DNA of 64,000 bases from Anthonomus grandis grandis. Its lineage: Eukaryota; Arthropoda; Insecta; Coleoptera; Curculionidae. The position numbers were made by a program, and so were the translations under genes. Location of the stretch: NCBI RefSeq assembly GCF_022605725.1, contig NC_065554.1, forward strand, positions 19,673,100 through 19,737,099, given 5' to 3'. The notes under the pieces were generated by a model. That model saw only the letters and a program-made list of their open reading frames with translations, was not told the origin of the DNA and did not search any database. Of this stretch, positions 1-11,409 are shown one piece after another; the stretch's first letter is position 1, and every line of letters starts with the position of its first letter.

Positions 1-572
1 GTATAAAATTATTCTTCTAGTTGCTTCTCGCTAGCATCATCTGATGAGCCATTTTTACAGTGCTATCTAAATTTAATTTAGCTGCTACTATTATTATTTA
101 GATGTCATCTGGAAACTATAAAAATTAAGTGGTTTAATTGGAAGCCTAATTTAAGGAAAGAATGCAGAGTTTTGTGCTATACCAACTAATCTAATTATTC
201 TAATAAGCTGTTAAGAGGTTGCGAGAAGAATTATGTTATGGAAGAAGAATGATGATATGGAAATACTTTTTATTCCTCCTAAAGTTAATGGTTGGTTTTA
301 AGTTTTCGAGCAATAAAGTTTTTTAAATCATTTTTCCTTGAAAATACCTTGGGTAAAAGATTTTTTGCACATTAAATTTTCATAAATCAGTATCATTCAA
401 GGAAAAACGCATAACAAAAGTATTCCATAATACGTCGTAAAAATGATATTACTATCATATTAAAATTTATAATAAGAACAAAACAATAAATGTTGATGTT
501 TTGACATTTAATAGGTACTTAGTTATAAAAAAAAACAACCTTCTTTCCTATTTTTTATATGGTTCAAATATG

Positions 573-580
573 TATATAAG
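573..580 (+). promoter_or_regulatory. TATA box of coiled-coil gene copy 1
   Basis: TATATAAG lies 69 nt upstream of the ATG at 649, so transcription would start near 600-610. The same box is at 3936-3943 and 7303-7310 in copies 2 and 3, so all three copies keep the same core promoter. Confidence 0.7.
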
Positions 581-648
581 TCGAAACAAATTCATGTTTT
601 CATAAATATACAGTATTCCTACATAATTGCAGAATTATAAATAGTGAA

Positions 649-1651
649 ATGTCTATTCATTTTCAAATAGTTCTGTTGTGCTGCTGCAGTGAGTATATTT
701 TTTTCTAGTTTCTCTTAGAAATTTAAATAATAAAATTATTTTTAGTATTTTTAATTTGACTTTTAGTGGTAGTATTTTAGTAACAATAGTAATGATATTA
801 ATAATAATACTAGTTGAAATAATAACTCTAACTATTTATTTCTCAGTAATAATAAAATAATATTTCTTTCCAATTCTACTAATATACATAAGACTAATTA
901 TTACTACAAAGAGTTTTAGGCAGTAAAACTGATATTAAATAAACTCAATTATAACTCTACAGCTCTAAACTAGCAAAAAATTATAAATTATTAAAGAGAT
1001 ATGTGTCTGTGCAATAGTTTTTGACCATTCAGGTTTGATAATGGTTAGTTCTTTAAGCAAAATATAATAATATAATTCATTTGATTATATAATTTTTGAA
1101 ACCGATACTTTGCGTTTTTTCATTTTTTTCTAAATCAATCTCAATCCTCTCCCTAAAGTTATACCATACTAATATTTGAATTCTTTTTTTTTACAGCATT
1201 GCTAATTCAGGCAACAGAACCTACAGAAACATCCGAGACCAAAGATATTGTAAAGCCGAAACTGTTTTTCCTCCCTTGGCTTAACAAATGGGGTTCAAAC
1301 AGTCAAGACAAGTATGAGAGCAAATACAATGAGCTACTGGCAATGTATCAAAAACTAGAAGGAGAGCTCAAGGAGCAGCGTGAAGAAAATAAACGTCTAA
1401 AAGACAAATACGACGAGTTACAAGGACAAATAAAGCAGCTGTCGTCAGAAAAGAAGCTACTAGAAAAGGAGAAAAATAAATTGGTTAAAGAACTAGAAAA
1501 GAAAAAAACAGATATAAATAGTTTGAAAAAAGCAGGAACTGAGGTTTTGAACTGTATAACAGAGAGCAAAACATACAGCGAGACAAAATTAATTTTAGAA
1601 AAATTAGCAGATTGTGAAAAAATGTTAACCGATGCAATTATTACTCTTTGA
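649..1651 (+). CDS. Small secreted coiled-coil protein, tandem copy 1 (two exons)
   Basis: I read this as join(649..688, 1197..1651), 164 aa. Exon 1 is a 40-nt signal exon (MSIHFQIVLLCCC plus one base) ending at a GTGAGT donor, phase 1. The acceptor is a long T tract plus ACAG at 1196, and the split codon becomes Thr. The first ~19 residues form a signal peptide with likely cleavage after LLIQA. The mature protein starts with a Thr/Glu-rich stretch, then a hydrophobic patch (KLFFLPWLNK). About 80 residues of Lys/Glu-rich heptads follow (EENKRLKDKYDELQ, then EKKLLEKEKNKLVKELEKKK). The C-terminal part has two Cys (VLNC, ADCEK). It is probably a secreted coiled-coil protein of unknown role; I recognise no named family. 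The frame starting at TTG 1199 alone would miss the signal exon. A polyadenylation signal follows 61 nt after the stop. Confidence 0.85.
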
Positions 1652-1711
1652 GTTTCTAAAGAAACATTTTTGTTTTTATCTTTATTTCACAATGTTTTCT
1701 TACATTATTAT

Positions 1712-1717
1712 AATAAA
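1712..1717 (+). terminator. Polyadenylation signal, copy 1
   Basis: AATAAA 61 nt downstream of the stop codon, repeated at 5079-5084 in copy 2. Copy 3 has lost this segment through a deletion. Confidence 0.65.
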
Positions 1718-2724
1718 TAAAATAAGTTGGTTTTAATTGTGTTTTTATTAAATGCTCTTGAAAAACATTTTTGAGGTAAGAACTGACTTTTAGTTAAAAC
1801 TAGAGTAAATTTGAAACAGATTTTAAAACTTTAATATTAATTTGGTTTTAGAAAGAAATTTGTAAAAATTAATAAGAATATTTTTCAAAAAGAACAAAGG
1901 ATTTTTTCTGGGATACCTCATGAAGATATGTTACATTTTTGATATATATGAAATTGCTTTAGTTAAATATATCCGAGATATCTAAGTAAAATATTGGGAA
2001 ACATTTATATTATTTTAATATAAAACTGACGTCTTATAAATCACGCCAATTTTTTTAAACAATAAATGGAGAAAATTATACCTTTTAAAAATGACCCATA
2101 AAATAAATATTATAGCAAAAAAGTATTGAAAACTTTAACAAAATATTTTAACATTCCTGTTAGGTCAAAAATTTAAGTTATTTCTTCATAATAAAAATAT
2201 AAAATATAAAAAGAGCAAAAAAAAATTATGATAGAAAATCCGGGAAATGCAGTGAAAAATTATTATTCGCAAAGTAGGTTACCTGCATTTTCGATAATTT
2301 AAAAATGTAGAAAGCCTAAAAATGGAAAACTTTTAAGAATCTGTATAAGAATTTTCAAGATAACTTTCTTTCGTAAACTTTTTACCAAATAAAAGGCAAT
2401 CAGAAATCACAAATTCCGAATCAATCCGGATGTGGGCGAATTTTCGAAAAACTCCTGTCAGAAATAAGCCATTACCTCCAAATGTATGAGAATATCGTTT
2501 TGTTTTTGTGATTATTTTATTTTTCCAGATTATTTTAATTATTAGTAAAAAAAATGTGAAAAATTAAGTTTGATATTTTTTTTACTTATCAAAATTTCTG
2601 ACACGGGTTTTTTAAAAACATATATTTTTTACGGTTTAATGGTAGTAGTAGAAACAAATGGAGAAGGCATGTATCGTTTGAGTAAGCTATAGGTACCTGT
2701 TAAACTTATATTCTTATTTATCAA

Positions 2725-3002
2725 ATGATCCTGTTTGTAGGAAATGAGAGTGGAACAATTGAAGAAATGTTCTCAAGAAACCAGTTAAAGTATGTGACAA
2801 TCAACTCCTTGATATTGACAAAGTGTCATCCGAAACAAAATCATTACGACAAATTGCTACTAGCGAGTCTATGTTTGGTGGTCAAGGATACAAAAGATGT
2901 CAGTGTAAAACAAAATGTATTACACTAAAATGTCGTTGTAAGTCTTCAGGAGTACTATGTAACTCTAAATGTCACTCGAGCTTATCCTGCTCAAATAAGT
3001 AA
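2725..3002 (+). pseudogene. C-terminal tail of an integrase-type transposon protein (KRBA2/Ginger-like), unit 1
   Basis: Reading begins with SRNQLK and continues, after a frameshift near 2790, as VCDNQLLDIDKVSS, then GGQGYKRCQCKTKC and CNSKCHSSLSCSNK before TAA at 3000-3002. A C-x-C-x3-C...C-x-C...C-x3-C-H cysteine-rich end after a GGQG motif is, from memory, typical of the C-terminus of insect proteins annotated as KRAB-A domain-containing protein 2-like, which carry a retroviral-type integrase core. Only the tail is here; no integrase core is visible upstream. It is duplicated with the array, so the insertion predates the tandem duplication. Confidence 0.6.
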
Positions 3003-4011
3003 GAGTAAATCTAAGTAAAACTAAATATTTTCAACTTGACGTTCAAGCTCGCGTTCAAGTTTAAGTTACCTATAGTTAGTTAAGTTCAAGTTACCTAGTT
3101 AGTTTAAGATACATGTTTAATAAATCATGGCAAATAAAGCAAATATAATTCAAATGTAGTATTTTTATCCACATCTGAATTTAAGCGTTTTATTCATCTT
3201 CCCTTGGAGAAATCTAGAACTACCTCGATAAAGTAAGAAGTCATTGCACTGATTTGCGTTTTATCTAGCTAAATTGGATAAAACGCAAGCTACCCGGGTC
3301 AAATTTCGGGTTTTAACCGTAACATATACAAACCAAGTTTAAAATAGGATTTTGACAGTTTAAGTATAAAATTATTCTTCTAGTTGCTTCTCGCTAGCAT
3401 CATCTGATGGGCCATTTTTACAGTGCTATCTAAATTTAATTTAGCTGCTACTATTATTATTTAGATGTCATCTGGAAACTATAAAAATTAAGTGGTTTAA
3501 TTGGAAGCCTAATTTAAGGAAAGAATGCCGAGTTTTGTGCTGTACCAACTAATCTAATTATTCTAATAAGCTCTTAAGAGGTTGAGAGAAGAATTATGTT
3601 ATGGAAGAAGAATGATGATATGGAAATACTTTTTATTTATCCTAAAGTTAATAGTTGGTTTTGAGTTTCCGAGCAATAAAGTTTTTTAAATAATTTTTCG
3701 TTGAAAATACCTTGGGTAAAAGATTTTTTTCACATTAAATTTTGTTTTCATATATCAGTATCATTCAAGGAAAAACGCATAACAAAAATATTCCACAATA
3801 CGTCGTAAAAATGACAAAGTCATATAAAAATTTACAATAAGAACAAAACAATTAATTTTGATGTTTTGACATTTAATAGGTGCTTAGTTATAAAAAAACA
3901 ACCTTCTTTCGTATTTTTTATATGGTTCAAATATGTATATAAGTCGAAACAAATTCATGTTTTCATAAATATACAGTATTCCTACATAATTGAAGAATTA
4001 TAAATAGTGAA

Positions 4012-5018
4012 ATGTCCATCCATTTTCAAATAGTTCTGTTGTGCTGCTGCAGTGAGTATATTTTTTTCTAGTTTCTCTTAGAAATTTAAATAATAAAATT
4101 ATTTTTAGTATTTTTAATTTGACTTTTAGTGGTAGTATTTTAGTAACAATAATAATGATATTAATAGTAATAATAATACTAATGGAAATAATAACTCTAT
4201 TTATTTCTCAGTAATAATAAAATAATATTTCTTTCCAATTCTACTAATGCACACATAAGACTAATTATTACTACAAAGAGTTTTAGGCAGTAAAACTGAT
4301 ATTAAATAAACTCAATTATAACTCTACAGCTCTAAACTAGCAAAAAATTATAAATTATTAAAGAGATATGTGTCTGTGCAATAGTTTTTGACCATTCAGG
4401 TCTGATAATGGTTAGTTCTTTAAGCAAAATATAATAATATAATTCATTTGATTATATAATTTTTGAAACCGATACTTTGCGTTTTTTCATTTTTTTCTAA
4501 ATCTATCTCAATCCTCTCCCTAAAGTTATATCATACTAATATTTGAATTCTTTTTTTTTACAGCATTGCTAATTCAGGCAACAGAACCTACAGAAACATC
4601 CGAGACCAAAGATATTGTAAAGCCGAAACTGTTTTTCCTCCCTTGGCTTAACAAATGGGGTTCAAACAGTAAAGACAAGTATGAGAGCAAATACAATAAG
4701 CTACTGGCAATGTATCAAAAACTAGAAGGAGAGCTCAAGGAGCAGCGTGAAGAAAATAAACGTCTAAAAGACAAATACGACGAGTTACAAGGACAAATAA
4801 AGCAGCTGTCGTCAGAAAAGAAGCTACTAGAAAAGGAGAAAAATAAATTGGTTAAAGAACTAGAAAAGAAAAAAACAGATATAAATAGTTTGAAAAAAGC
4901 AGGAACTGAGGTTTTGAACTGTATAACAGAGAGCAAAACATACAGCGAGACAAAATTAATTTTAGAAAAATTAGCAGATTGTGAAAAAATGTTAACCGAT
5001 GCAATTATTACTCTTTGA
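4012..5018 (+). CDS. Small secreted coiled-coil protein, tandem copy 2 (two exons)
   Basis: join(4012..4051, 4564..5018), 164 aa, same splice sites and phase as copy 1. The signal peptide is the same, and the mature protein differs from copy 1 at two positions (Gln to Lys and Glu to Lys near residues 49 and 58), both toward more positive charge. TATA box at 3936-3943 and AATAAA at 5079-5084. The 5' flank matches copy 3 better and the coding exon and 3' flank match copy 1, so this gene looks like a recombinant of the two. All elements for expression look intact. Confidence 0.85.
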
Positions 5019-6091
5019 GTTTCTAAAGAAACATTTTTGTTTTTATCTTTATTTCACAATGTTTTCTTACATTATTATAATAAATAAAATAAGTTGGTTT
5101 TAATTGTGTTTTTATTAAATGCTCTTGAAAAACATTTTTGAGGTAAGAACTGACTTTTAGTTAAAACTAGAGTAAATTTGAAACAGATTTTAAAACTTTA
5201 ATATTAATTTGGTTTTAGAAAGAAATTTGTAAAAATTAATAAGAATATTTTTCAAAAAGAACAAAGGATTTTTTCTGGGATACCTCATGAAGATATGTTA
5301 CATTTTTGATATATATGAAATTGCTTTAGTTAAATATATCCGAGATATCTAAGTAAAATATTGGGAAACATTTATATTATTTTAATATAAAACTGACGTC
5401 TTATAAATCACGCCAATTTTTTTAAACAATAAATGGAGAAAATTATACCTTTTAAAAATGACCCATAAAATAAATATTATAGCAAAAAAGTATTGAAAAC
5501 TTTAACAAAATATTTTAACATTCCTGTTAGGTCAAAAATTTAAGTTATTTCTTCATAATAAAAATATAAAATATAAAAAGAGCAAAAAAAAATTATGATA
5601 GAAAATCCGGGAAATGCAGTGAAAAATTATTATTCGCAAAGTAGGTTACCTGCATTTTCGATAATTTAAAAATGTAGAAAGCCTAAAAATGGAAAACTTT
5701 TAAGAATCTGTATAAGAATTTTCAAGATAACTTTCTTTCGTAAACTTTTTACCAAATAAAAGGCAATCAGAAATCACAAATTCCGAATCAATCCGGATGT
5801 GGGCGAATTTTCGAAAAACTCCTGTCAGAAATAAGCCATTACCTCCAAATGTATGAGAATATCGTTTTGTTTTTGTGATTATTTTATTTTTCCAGATTAT
5901 TTTAATTATTAGTAAAAAAAATGTGAAAAATTAAGTTTGATATTTTTTTTACTTATCAAAATTTCTGACACGGGTTTTTTAAAAACATATATTTTTTACG
6001 ATTTAATGGTAGTAGTAGAAACAAATGGAGAAGGCATGTATCGTTTGAGTAAGCTATAGGTACCTGTTAAACTTATATTCTTATTTATCAA

Positions 6092-6369
6092 ATGATCCTG
6101 TTTGTAGGAAATGAGAGTGGAACAATTGAAGAAATGTTCTCAAGAAACCAGTTAAAGTATGTGACAATCAACTCCTTGATATTGACAAAGTGTCATCCGA
6201 AACAAAATCATTACGACAAATTGCTACTAGCGAGTCTATGTTTGGTGGTCAAGGATACAAAAGATGTCAGTGTAAAACAAAATGTATTACACTAAAATGT
6301 CGTTGTAAGTCTTCAGGAGTACTATGTAACTCTAAATGTCACTCGAGCTTATCCTGCTCAAATAAGTAA
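6092..6369 (+). pseudogene. C-terminal tail of an integrase-type transposon protein (KRBA2/Ginger-like), unit 2
   Basis: Near-identical duplicate of the 2725-3002 relic, with the same frameshift and the same Cys-rich end. It is absent from unit 3, which is truncated before this point. Confidence 0.6.
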
Positions 6370-7378
6370 GAGTAAATCTAAGTAAAACTAAATATTTTCA
6401 ACTTGAAGTTCAAGCTCGCGTTCAAGTTTAAGTTACCTATAGTTAGTTAAGTTCAAGTTACCTAGTTAGTTTAAGATACATGTTTAATAAATCATGGCAA
6501 ATAAAGCAAATATAATTCAAATGTAGTATTTTTATCCACATCTGAATTTAAGCGTTTTATTCATCTTCCCTTGGAGAAATCTAGAACTACCTCGATAAAG
6601 TAAGAAGTCATTGCACTGATTTGCGTTTTATCTAGCTAAATTGGATAAAACGCAAGCTACCCGGGTCAAATTTCGGGTTTTAACCGTAACATATACAAAC
6701 CAAGTTTAAAATAGGATTTTGAGAGTTTAAGTATAAAATTATTCTTCTAGTTGCTTCTCGCTAGCATCATCTGATGGGCCATTTTTACAGTGCTATCTAA
6801 ATTTAATTTAGCTGCTACTATTATTATTTAGATGTCATCTGGAAACTATAAAAATTAAGTGGTTTAATTGGAAGCCTAATTTAAGGAAAGAATGCCGAGT
6901 TTTGTGCTGTACCAACTAATCTAATTATTCTAATAAGCTCTTAAGAGGTTGAGAGAAGAATTATGTTATGGAAGAAGAATGATGATATGGAAATACTTTT
7001 TATTTATCCTAAAGTTAATAGTTGGTTTTGAGTTTCCGAGCAATAAAGTTTTTTAAATAATTTTTCGTTGAAAATACCTTGGGTAAAAGATTTTTTTCAC
7101 ATTAAATTTTGTTTTCATATATCAGTATCATTCAAGGAAAAACGCATAACAAAAATATTCCACAATACGTCGTAAAAATGACAAAGTCATATAAAAATTT
7201 ACAATAAGAACAAAACAATTAATTTTGATGTTTTGACATTTAATAGGTGCTTAGTTATAAAAAAACAACCTTCTTTCGTATTTTTTATATGGTTCAAATA
7301 TGTATATAAGTCGAAACAAATTCATGTTTTCATAAATATACAGTATTCCTACATAATTGAAGAATTATAAATAGTGAA

Positions 7379-8412
7379 ATGTCCATCCATTTTCAAATAG
7401 TTCTGTTGTGCTGCTGCAGTGAGTATATTTTTTTCTAGTTTCTCTTAGAAATTTAAATAATAAAATTATTTTTAGTATTTTTAATTTGACTTTTAGTGGT
7501 AGTATTTTAGTAACAATAATAATGATATTAATAGTAATAATAATACTAATGGAAATAATAACTCTATTTATTTCTCAGTAATAATAAAATAATATTTCTT
7601 TCCAATTCTACTAATGCACACATAAGACTAATTATTACTACAAAGAGTTTTAGGCAGTAAAACTGATATTAAATAAACTCGATTATAACTCTACAGCTCT
7701 AAACTAGCAAAAAATTATAAATTATTAAAGAGATATGTGATATGTGTCTGTGCAATAGTTTTTGACCATTTAGGTCTAGCGATGGTTAGTTCTTTAAGCA
7801 AAATATAATAATATAATTCATTTGATTATATAATTTTTGAAACCGATACTTTGCGTTTTTTCATTTTTTTTTAAATCTATCTTAATCCTCTCCCTAAAGT
7901 TATATCATACTAATATTTGAATTCTTTTTTTTACAGCATTGCTAATTCAGGCAACAGAACCTACAGAAACATCCGAGACCAAAGATATTGTAAAGCCGAA
8001 ACTGTTTTTCCTCCCTTGGCTTAACAAATTGGGTTCACTGGCAACGTATCAAAAACTGGAAGGAGAGCTCAAGGAGCAGCGTGAAGAAAATAAACGTCTA
8101 AAAGACAAATACGACAAGGATATCAAACAGTTAAATGAGAAGCTGCAAAAAGAACTCGATGCTCTAAAACAAAAATACGAAAATGAAATTAAAAAAAAGG
8201 TGGAGTTGCTTAAGTCGAAAAATATGAGGTTAACAAACTTATATGAAGAAGCTCAGAAAAACTACAATGAAATGAAAGTCAAAAATACTGAGTTACAAGG
8301 ACAAATAAAGCAGCTGTTGTCAGAAAAGAAGCTACTAGAAAAGGAGAAAAATAAATTGGTTAAAGAACTAGAAAAGAAAAAAAAAGATCAGAACACAGCG
8401 TTACATTTTTGA
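7379..8412 (+). CDS. Diverged coiled-coil gene, tandem copy 3
   Basis: join(7379..7418, 7937..8412), 171 aa. Signal exon and splice sites are as in copies 1 and 2. The mature part differs. It lacks about 20 residues after the LNK motif (the SQDKYESKYNELL segment). It has about 57 extra residues of heptad-rich sequence (KDIKQLNEKLQKELDALKQK and onward) in the middle of the coil. It loses the C-terminal 47 residues with both Cys. A deletion fuses the Lys-rich end of the coil to what is 3' flank in the other copies (around 1930 in unit 1), giving a new short tail, DQNTALHF, and removing the usual polyadenylation signal. It could be a functional longer-coil variant or a decaying copy. Frame and splice sites are intact. 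Confidence 0.7.
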
Positions 8413-9107
8413 TATATATGAAATTGCTTTAAATAAATATATCCGGGATATCTAAGTAAAATATTAGAAAACATTTTTATTATTTTAATATAAAACTGAC
8501 GTCTTATAAATCACGCCAATCATTTTTTTTAATACAATAACAGAGAAAATTAGACCTTTTAAAAATGACCAATAAAATAAATATTATAGCAAAACAGTAT
8601 TGGAAACTTTAACATAATATTTTAACATTCCTGTTAGGTCAAAAATTTAAGTTATTTCTTCATAATAAATATAAAATATAAAAAGAGCAAACAAAAATGA
8701 TGATAGAAAATCTAGGAAATGCAGTGAAAAATTATTATGCGCAAAGTAGGTTACCTCCATTGTCGATAATTTAAAAATGTAGAAAGCCTAAAAGTGGAAA
8801 ACTTTTAAGAATCTGTATAAGAATTTTCAAGATAACTTTCTTTCGTAAACTTTTTACCAAATAAAAGGCAATCAGAAATCACAAATTCCGAATCAATCCG
8901 GATGTGGGCGAATTTTCGAAAAACTCCTGTCAGAAATAAGCCATTACCTCCAAATGTATGATAATATCGTTTTGTTTTTGTGATTATTTTATTTTTCCAG
9001 ATTATTTTAATTATTAGTAAAAAAAAATGTGAAAAATTAAGTCTGATATTTTTTTTTACTTATTAAAATTTCTGACACGGGTTTTTTAAAAACATATATT
9101 TTTTACG

Positions 9108-9760
9108 GTCCAGCGTCTTATTTCTAATCAGCAACATGGTCTTTTGCCTAAGCGATTAACGTCAGCAAATCTCTTTCAATTTACTCAATATCTCAGTGAT
9201 GCCATTGATAATTTTGGTGAGGTGGATGTGGTTTACACCGATTTTCCAAAGGCCTTTGGTCAATAAGTCACTTGACTGTGCTAAAAAATGATATTATGCT
9301 CTTTCGGTTTTACCTTGTCTTGTTTTTTAAATCTTATCTTACATCAAGGCTTCAATTTCTATTATACAGTGGTGTCAAGTCAGAATTATATATATGGCTT
9401 CACCTGATGTCCTTCAAGAGCTCTCTAGTGCTCCCGAATATCACAACTTACTGCTTGCTGACTTAAAGCTTAATGTCAAGATTAATACGATGGACGATTG
9501 CGTTTTTATACTAAATTAAATTAACATTCTGCATGTTGATATAGCACACACTCGAAAATGCATAACATTAAATTATAATTATTATATTGGTCTTGAATTA
9601 TTGAGGCGTACTGAAATTATAGCTGACTTAGGCATTACTTTTGAGTGTCAGTTTTACTCTCCATAATTGTTCAAACTTGAATATTGTTGTTTAATTTAGT
9701 ATCCTATATATCAGTTTCACAATGATGCGCTGTAAAATATTTAAAAGAGAAAATAAATGT
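9108..9760 (+). pseudogene. LINE reverse transcriptase relic
   Basis: Starts exactly where tandem unit 3 breaks off. Plus-strand reading gives NQQHGLLPKRLTSANLFQFT, then VDVVYTDFPKAFGQ, matching the non-LTR RT block around the YxDFxKAFD motif. Further on, RTEIIADLGITFECQFYSP matches the DLG block downstream of the catalytic domain. Many stops and shifts; no endonuclease part. This insertion or the deletion linked with it probably truncated the array. Confidence 0.65.
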
Positions 9761-10232
9761 AAAAAAGTATCTTGTTAATTTTCCATTCATTTTATCAATG
9801 ATGAATTTTCGTAGCAATTCACTGTTACAGGATATTTTCGATTGTTAGACATTTCGAACTAATATTGCTAAAAAATCTAATTTAATTACGATGCACTTTA
9901 ACTTCATTTCTTCTTTGTATGTGATATACACTTCTGTTCTTTCAGACAAATGGCTGCAATCTCCGAAAACTTCTTTTCTATACTAATATAATTTATGTTT
10001 AATACATTATACACATACAGATCGTGTTTTCGTTCGTTACTTATAGGAAACCGCATAGAGGCGAAATTTTGCAACGTCGCGCGTGTACGAGTGCCTGCGA
10101 CAGAGCACCGCCCCGGCCGGCCCGAGGACGGGATTAGTAAACATCTGACTTTTATGGGAGCTACGTCGTTTGGCGACAAAATGTCTCAAAATATTACGCG
10201 AAAATCCAGGCATTTTAAAAATATTTATTCTA
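9761..10232. other. Intergenic, with a short GC-rich patch
   Basis: No gene recognised. Around 10060-10180 the base composition jumps to GC-rich (a CCCCGGCCGGCCCGAGG run) inside very AT-rich surroundings. Open frames on both strands here look like by-products of the GC content. It might be a SINE-like or other mobile fragment, but I see no tRNA-like promoter box. Confidence 0.4.
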
Positions 10233-10272
10233 ATGCGGGTTTTACAGACATGACAATGTGTAAAACCCGCAT
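10233..10272. repeat. Perfect 14-bp stem-loop
   Basis: ATGCGGGTTTTACA at 10233-10246 pairs exactly with TGTAAAACCCGCAT at 10259-10272 across a 12-nt loop. It sits 110 nt beyond the 3' end of the mariner relic on the other strand and may be an end structure of a mobile element. Confidence 0.7.
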
Positions 10273-10379
10273 AGAATTGTAATCTTAAAATGTTTAATAT
10301 GCTGTGTTTTGCATGATAAAAATATAATAAAAAATCAGAAATAAAACTCTAATAAACAAACTTAACAACATATCATTTT

Positions 10380-11275
10380 TTAAATAAAAGGCTCAAATAA
10401 ACCGCCTTCTTTCGCTAAACATAAACTTAACCTATCGTAAAAGCTTTTTCGCACCTCCAAAAGAGTTTCGGGTAAAATGGAATTGGCACCTTCGACAATT
10501 TTATTTCGCAACTCCTCTAAATTTGTTGGCCTACTAAATTCAGGCTTGTAAATGGCCTGCTTAAGGTAACCCCACAGATAAAAGTCATTTGGAGACAAAT
10601 CTGGAGATCTAGGAGGCCATTTAATATCGCCAGTCCCACTAATAAGGCGGTTAGGAAAAGTATTTGTTAAAAATTCTTTTACCCTAGCCGCGTTATGAAC
10701 AGGACAGCCATCTTCCTGAAAATAAATCGATCCCAGGTCTACATCAGGTAGGATTTGAATGGCAGGAAGAACTTGGTTTTGAAGGTACTTTTGGGCGTTT
10801 AAAATGCTATTAATAAAAAATGGCCCTATAACATTGTCGCCCAAAATACCTGCCCAAACATTCCATTTTTGAGGATACTGGGTATACGAAACTGAAAACT
10901 TCTGTGCTCGCTTTCCTGAGACCAATAACGAACAATGGAAGTATTGTGTTTGCCATGTAATGGAAAAGAAAAATCAGATCAGAAAACAAAATATTGTTTA
11001 AAAAATATTCGTTTTTATTTGCCTTTTCCATCATGGTTTCACAAAATTCCATTCTTCGCCACTGGTCTTCAAGAAATATTTCCTGAGTTTTTGAAACATT
11101 TGTACCCATATTTTTTCCAGATACGAGCAACAGTTTTATTGCTCATTCCCAGTTCCTCTCCAACACTTCTAGTATACCGTGTCGAATCAAGTTCTAGGGT
11201 ACTGCAAACCATTTCTTCCCGCCGTTCTATATCCTGGACCACTTCAACTCTTTCGGAAGGGGTACAAACAGCCAT
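10380..11275 (-). pseudogene. Tc1/mariner-superfamily transposase, frameshifted
   Basis: Starts at MAVCTPSERVEVVQ with a helix-turn-helix (GEELGMSNKTVARIWKKYG). It passes through at least two frame changes into the catalytic part: FSDLIFLF, then WAGILGDNVIGP, IYFQEDGCPVH and WPPRSPDLSPNDFYLWGYLK. Forty-one residues separate the second Asp (QEDG) from the Asp in NDFYLW, a DD41D spacing. The first acidic motif reads FSDL instead of FSDE. No clear terminal inverted repeats were found. Dead copy. Confidence 0.8.
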
Positions 11276-11409
11276 AGTGAAAAAAACACGAAAATAACGC
11301 TCAAAAATTATTAATGCAACGTGCAGTAACACAGCAAAGTGAGGTCTGCTGACTCCCGGTTCAAAAAAAAAAAACGAAAAATTCCACCGCCTGCAAGCCG
11401 CAACCAAAC

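Larger units (their letters stand above)
1..9108 (+). repeat. Tandem array of a 3.36-kb unit, 2.7 copies
   Basis: The word GTATAAAATTATTCTTCTAG starts units at 1, 3364 and 6731, so the first two units are 3363 and 3367 bp long. The third stops matching near 9108, where LINE-derived sequence begins. Each unit holds a TATA box and a two-exon secreted coiled-coil gene. Units 1 and 2 also hold an AATAAA signal and an old transposon tail. Units 2 and 3 are almost identical in their 5' halves, where unit 1 differs by many substitutions and indels. Units 1 and 2 are almost identical from exon 2 onward, where unit 3 differs. Unit 1 may extend left of the window. Confidence 0.97.

Noticed and set aside
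1348..1569. Minus-strand frame antisense to the coiled-coil exon (also 4715-4936)
   Set aside because: Ser/Phe-rich mirror of the Lys/Glu-rich coil; no start context or splice signals.
9904..10282. Overlapping frames on both strands near 10 kb
   Set aside because: They coincide with a short GC-rich patch and match no family I know; probably stop-poor by composition.
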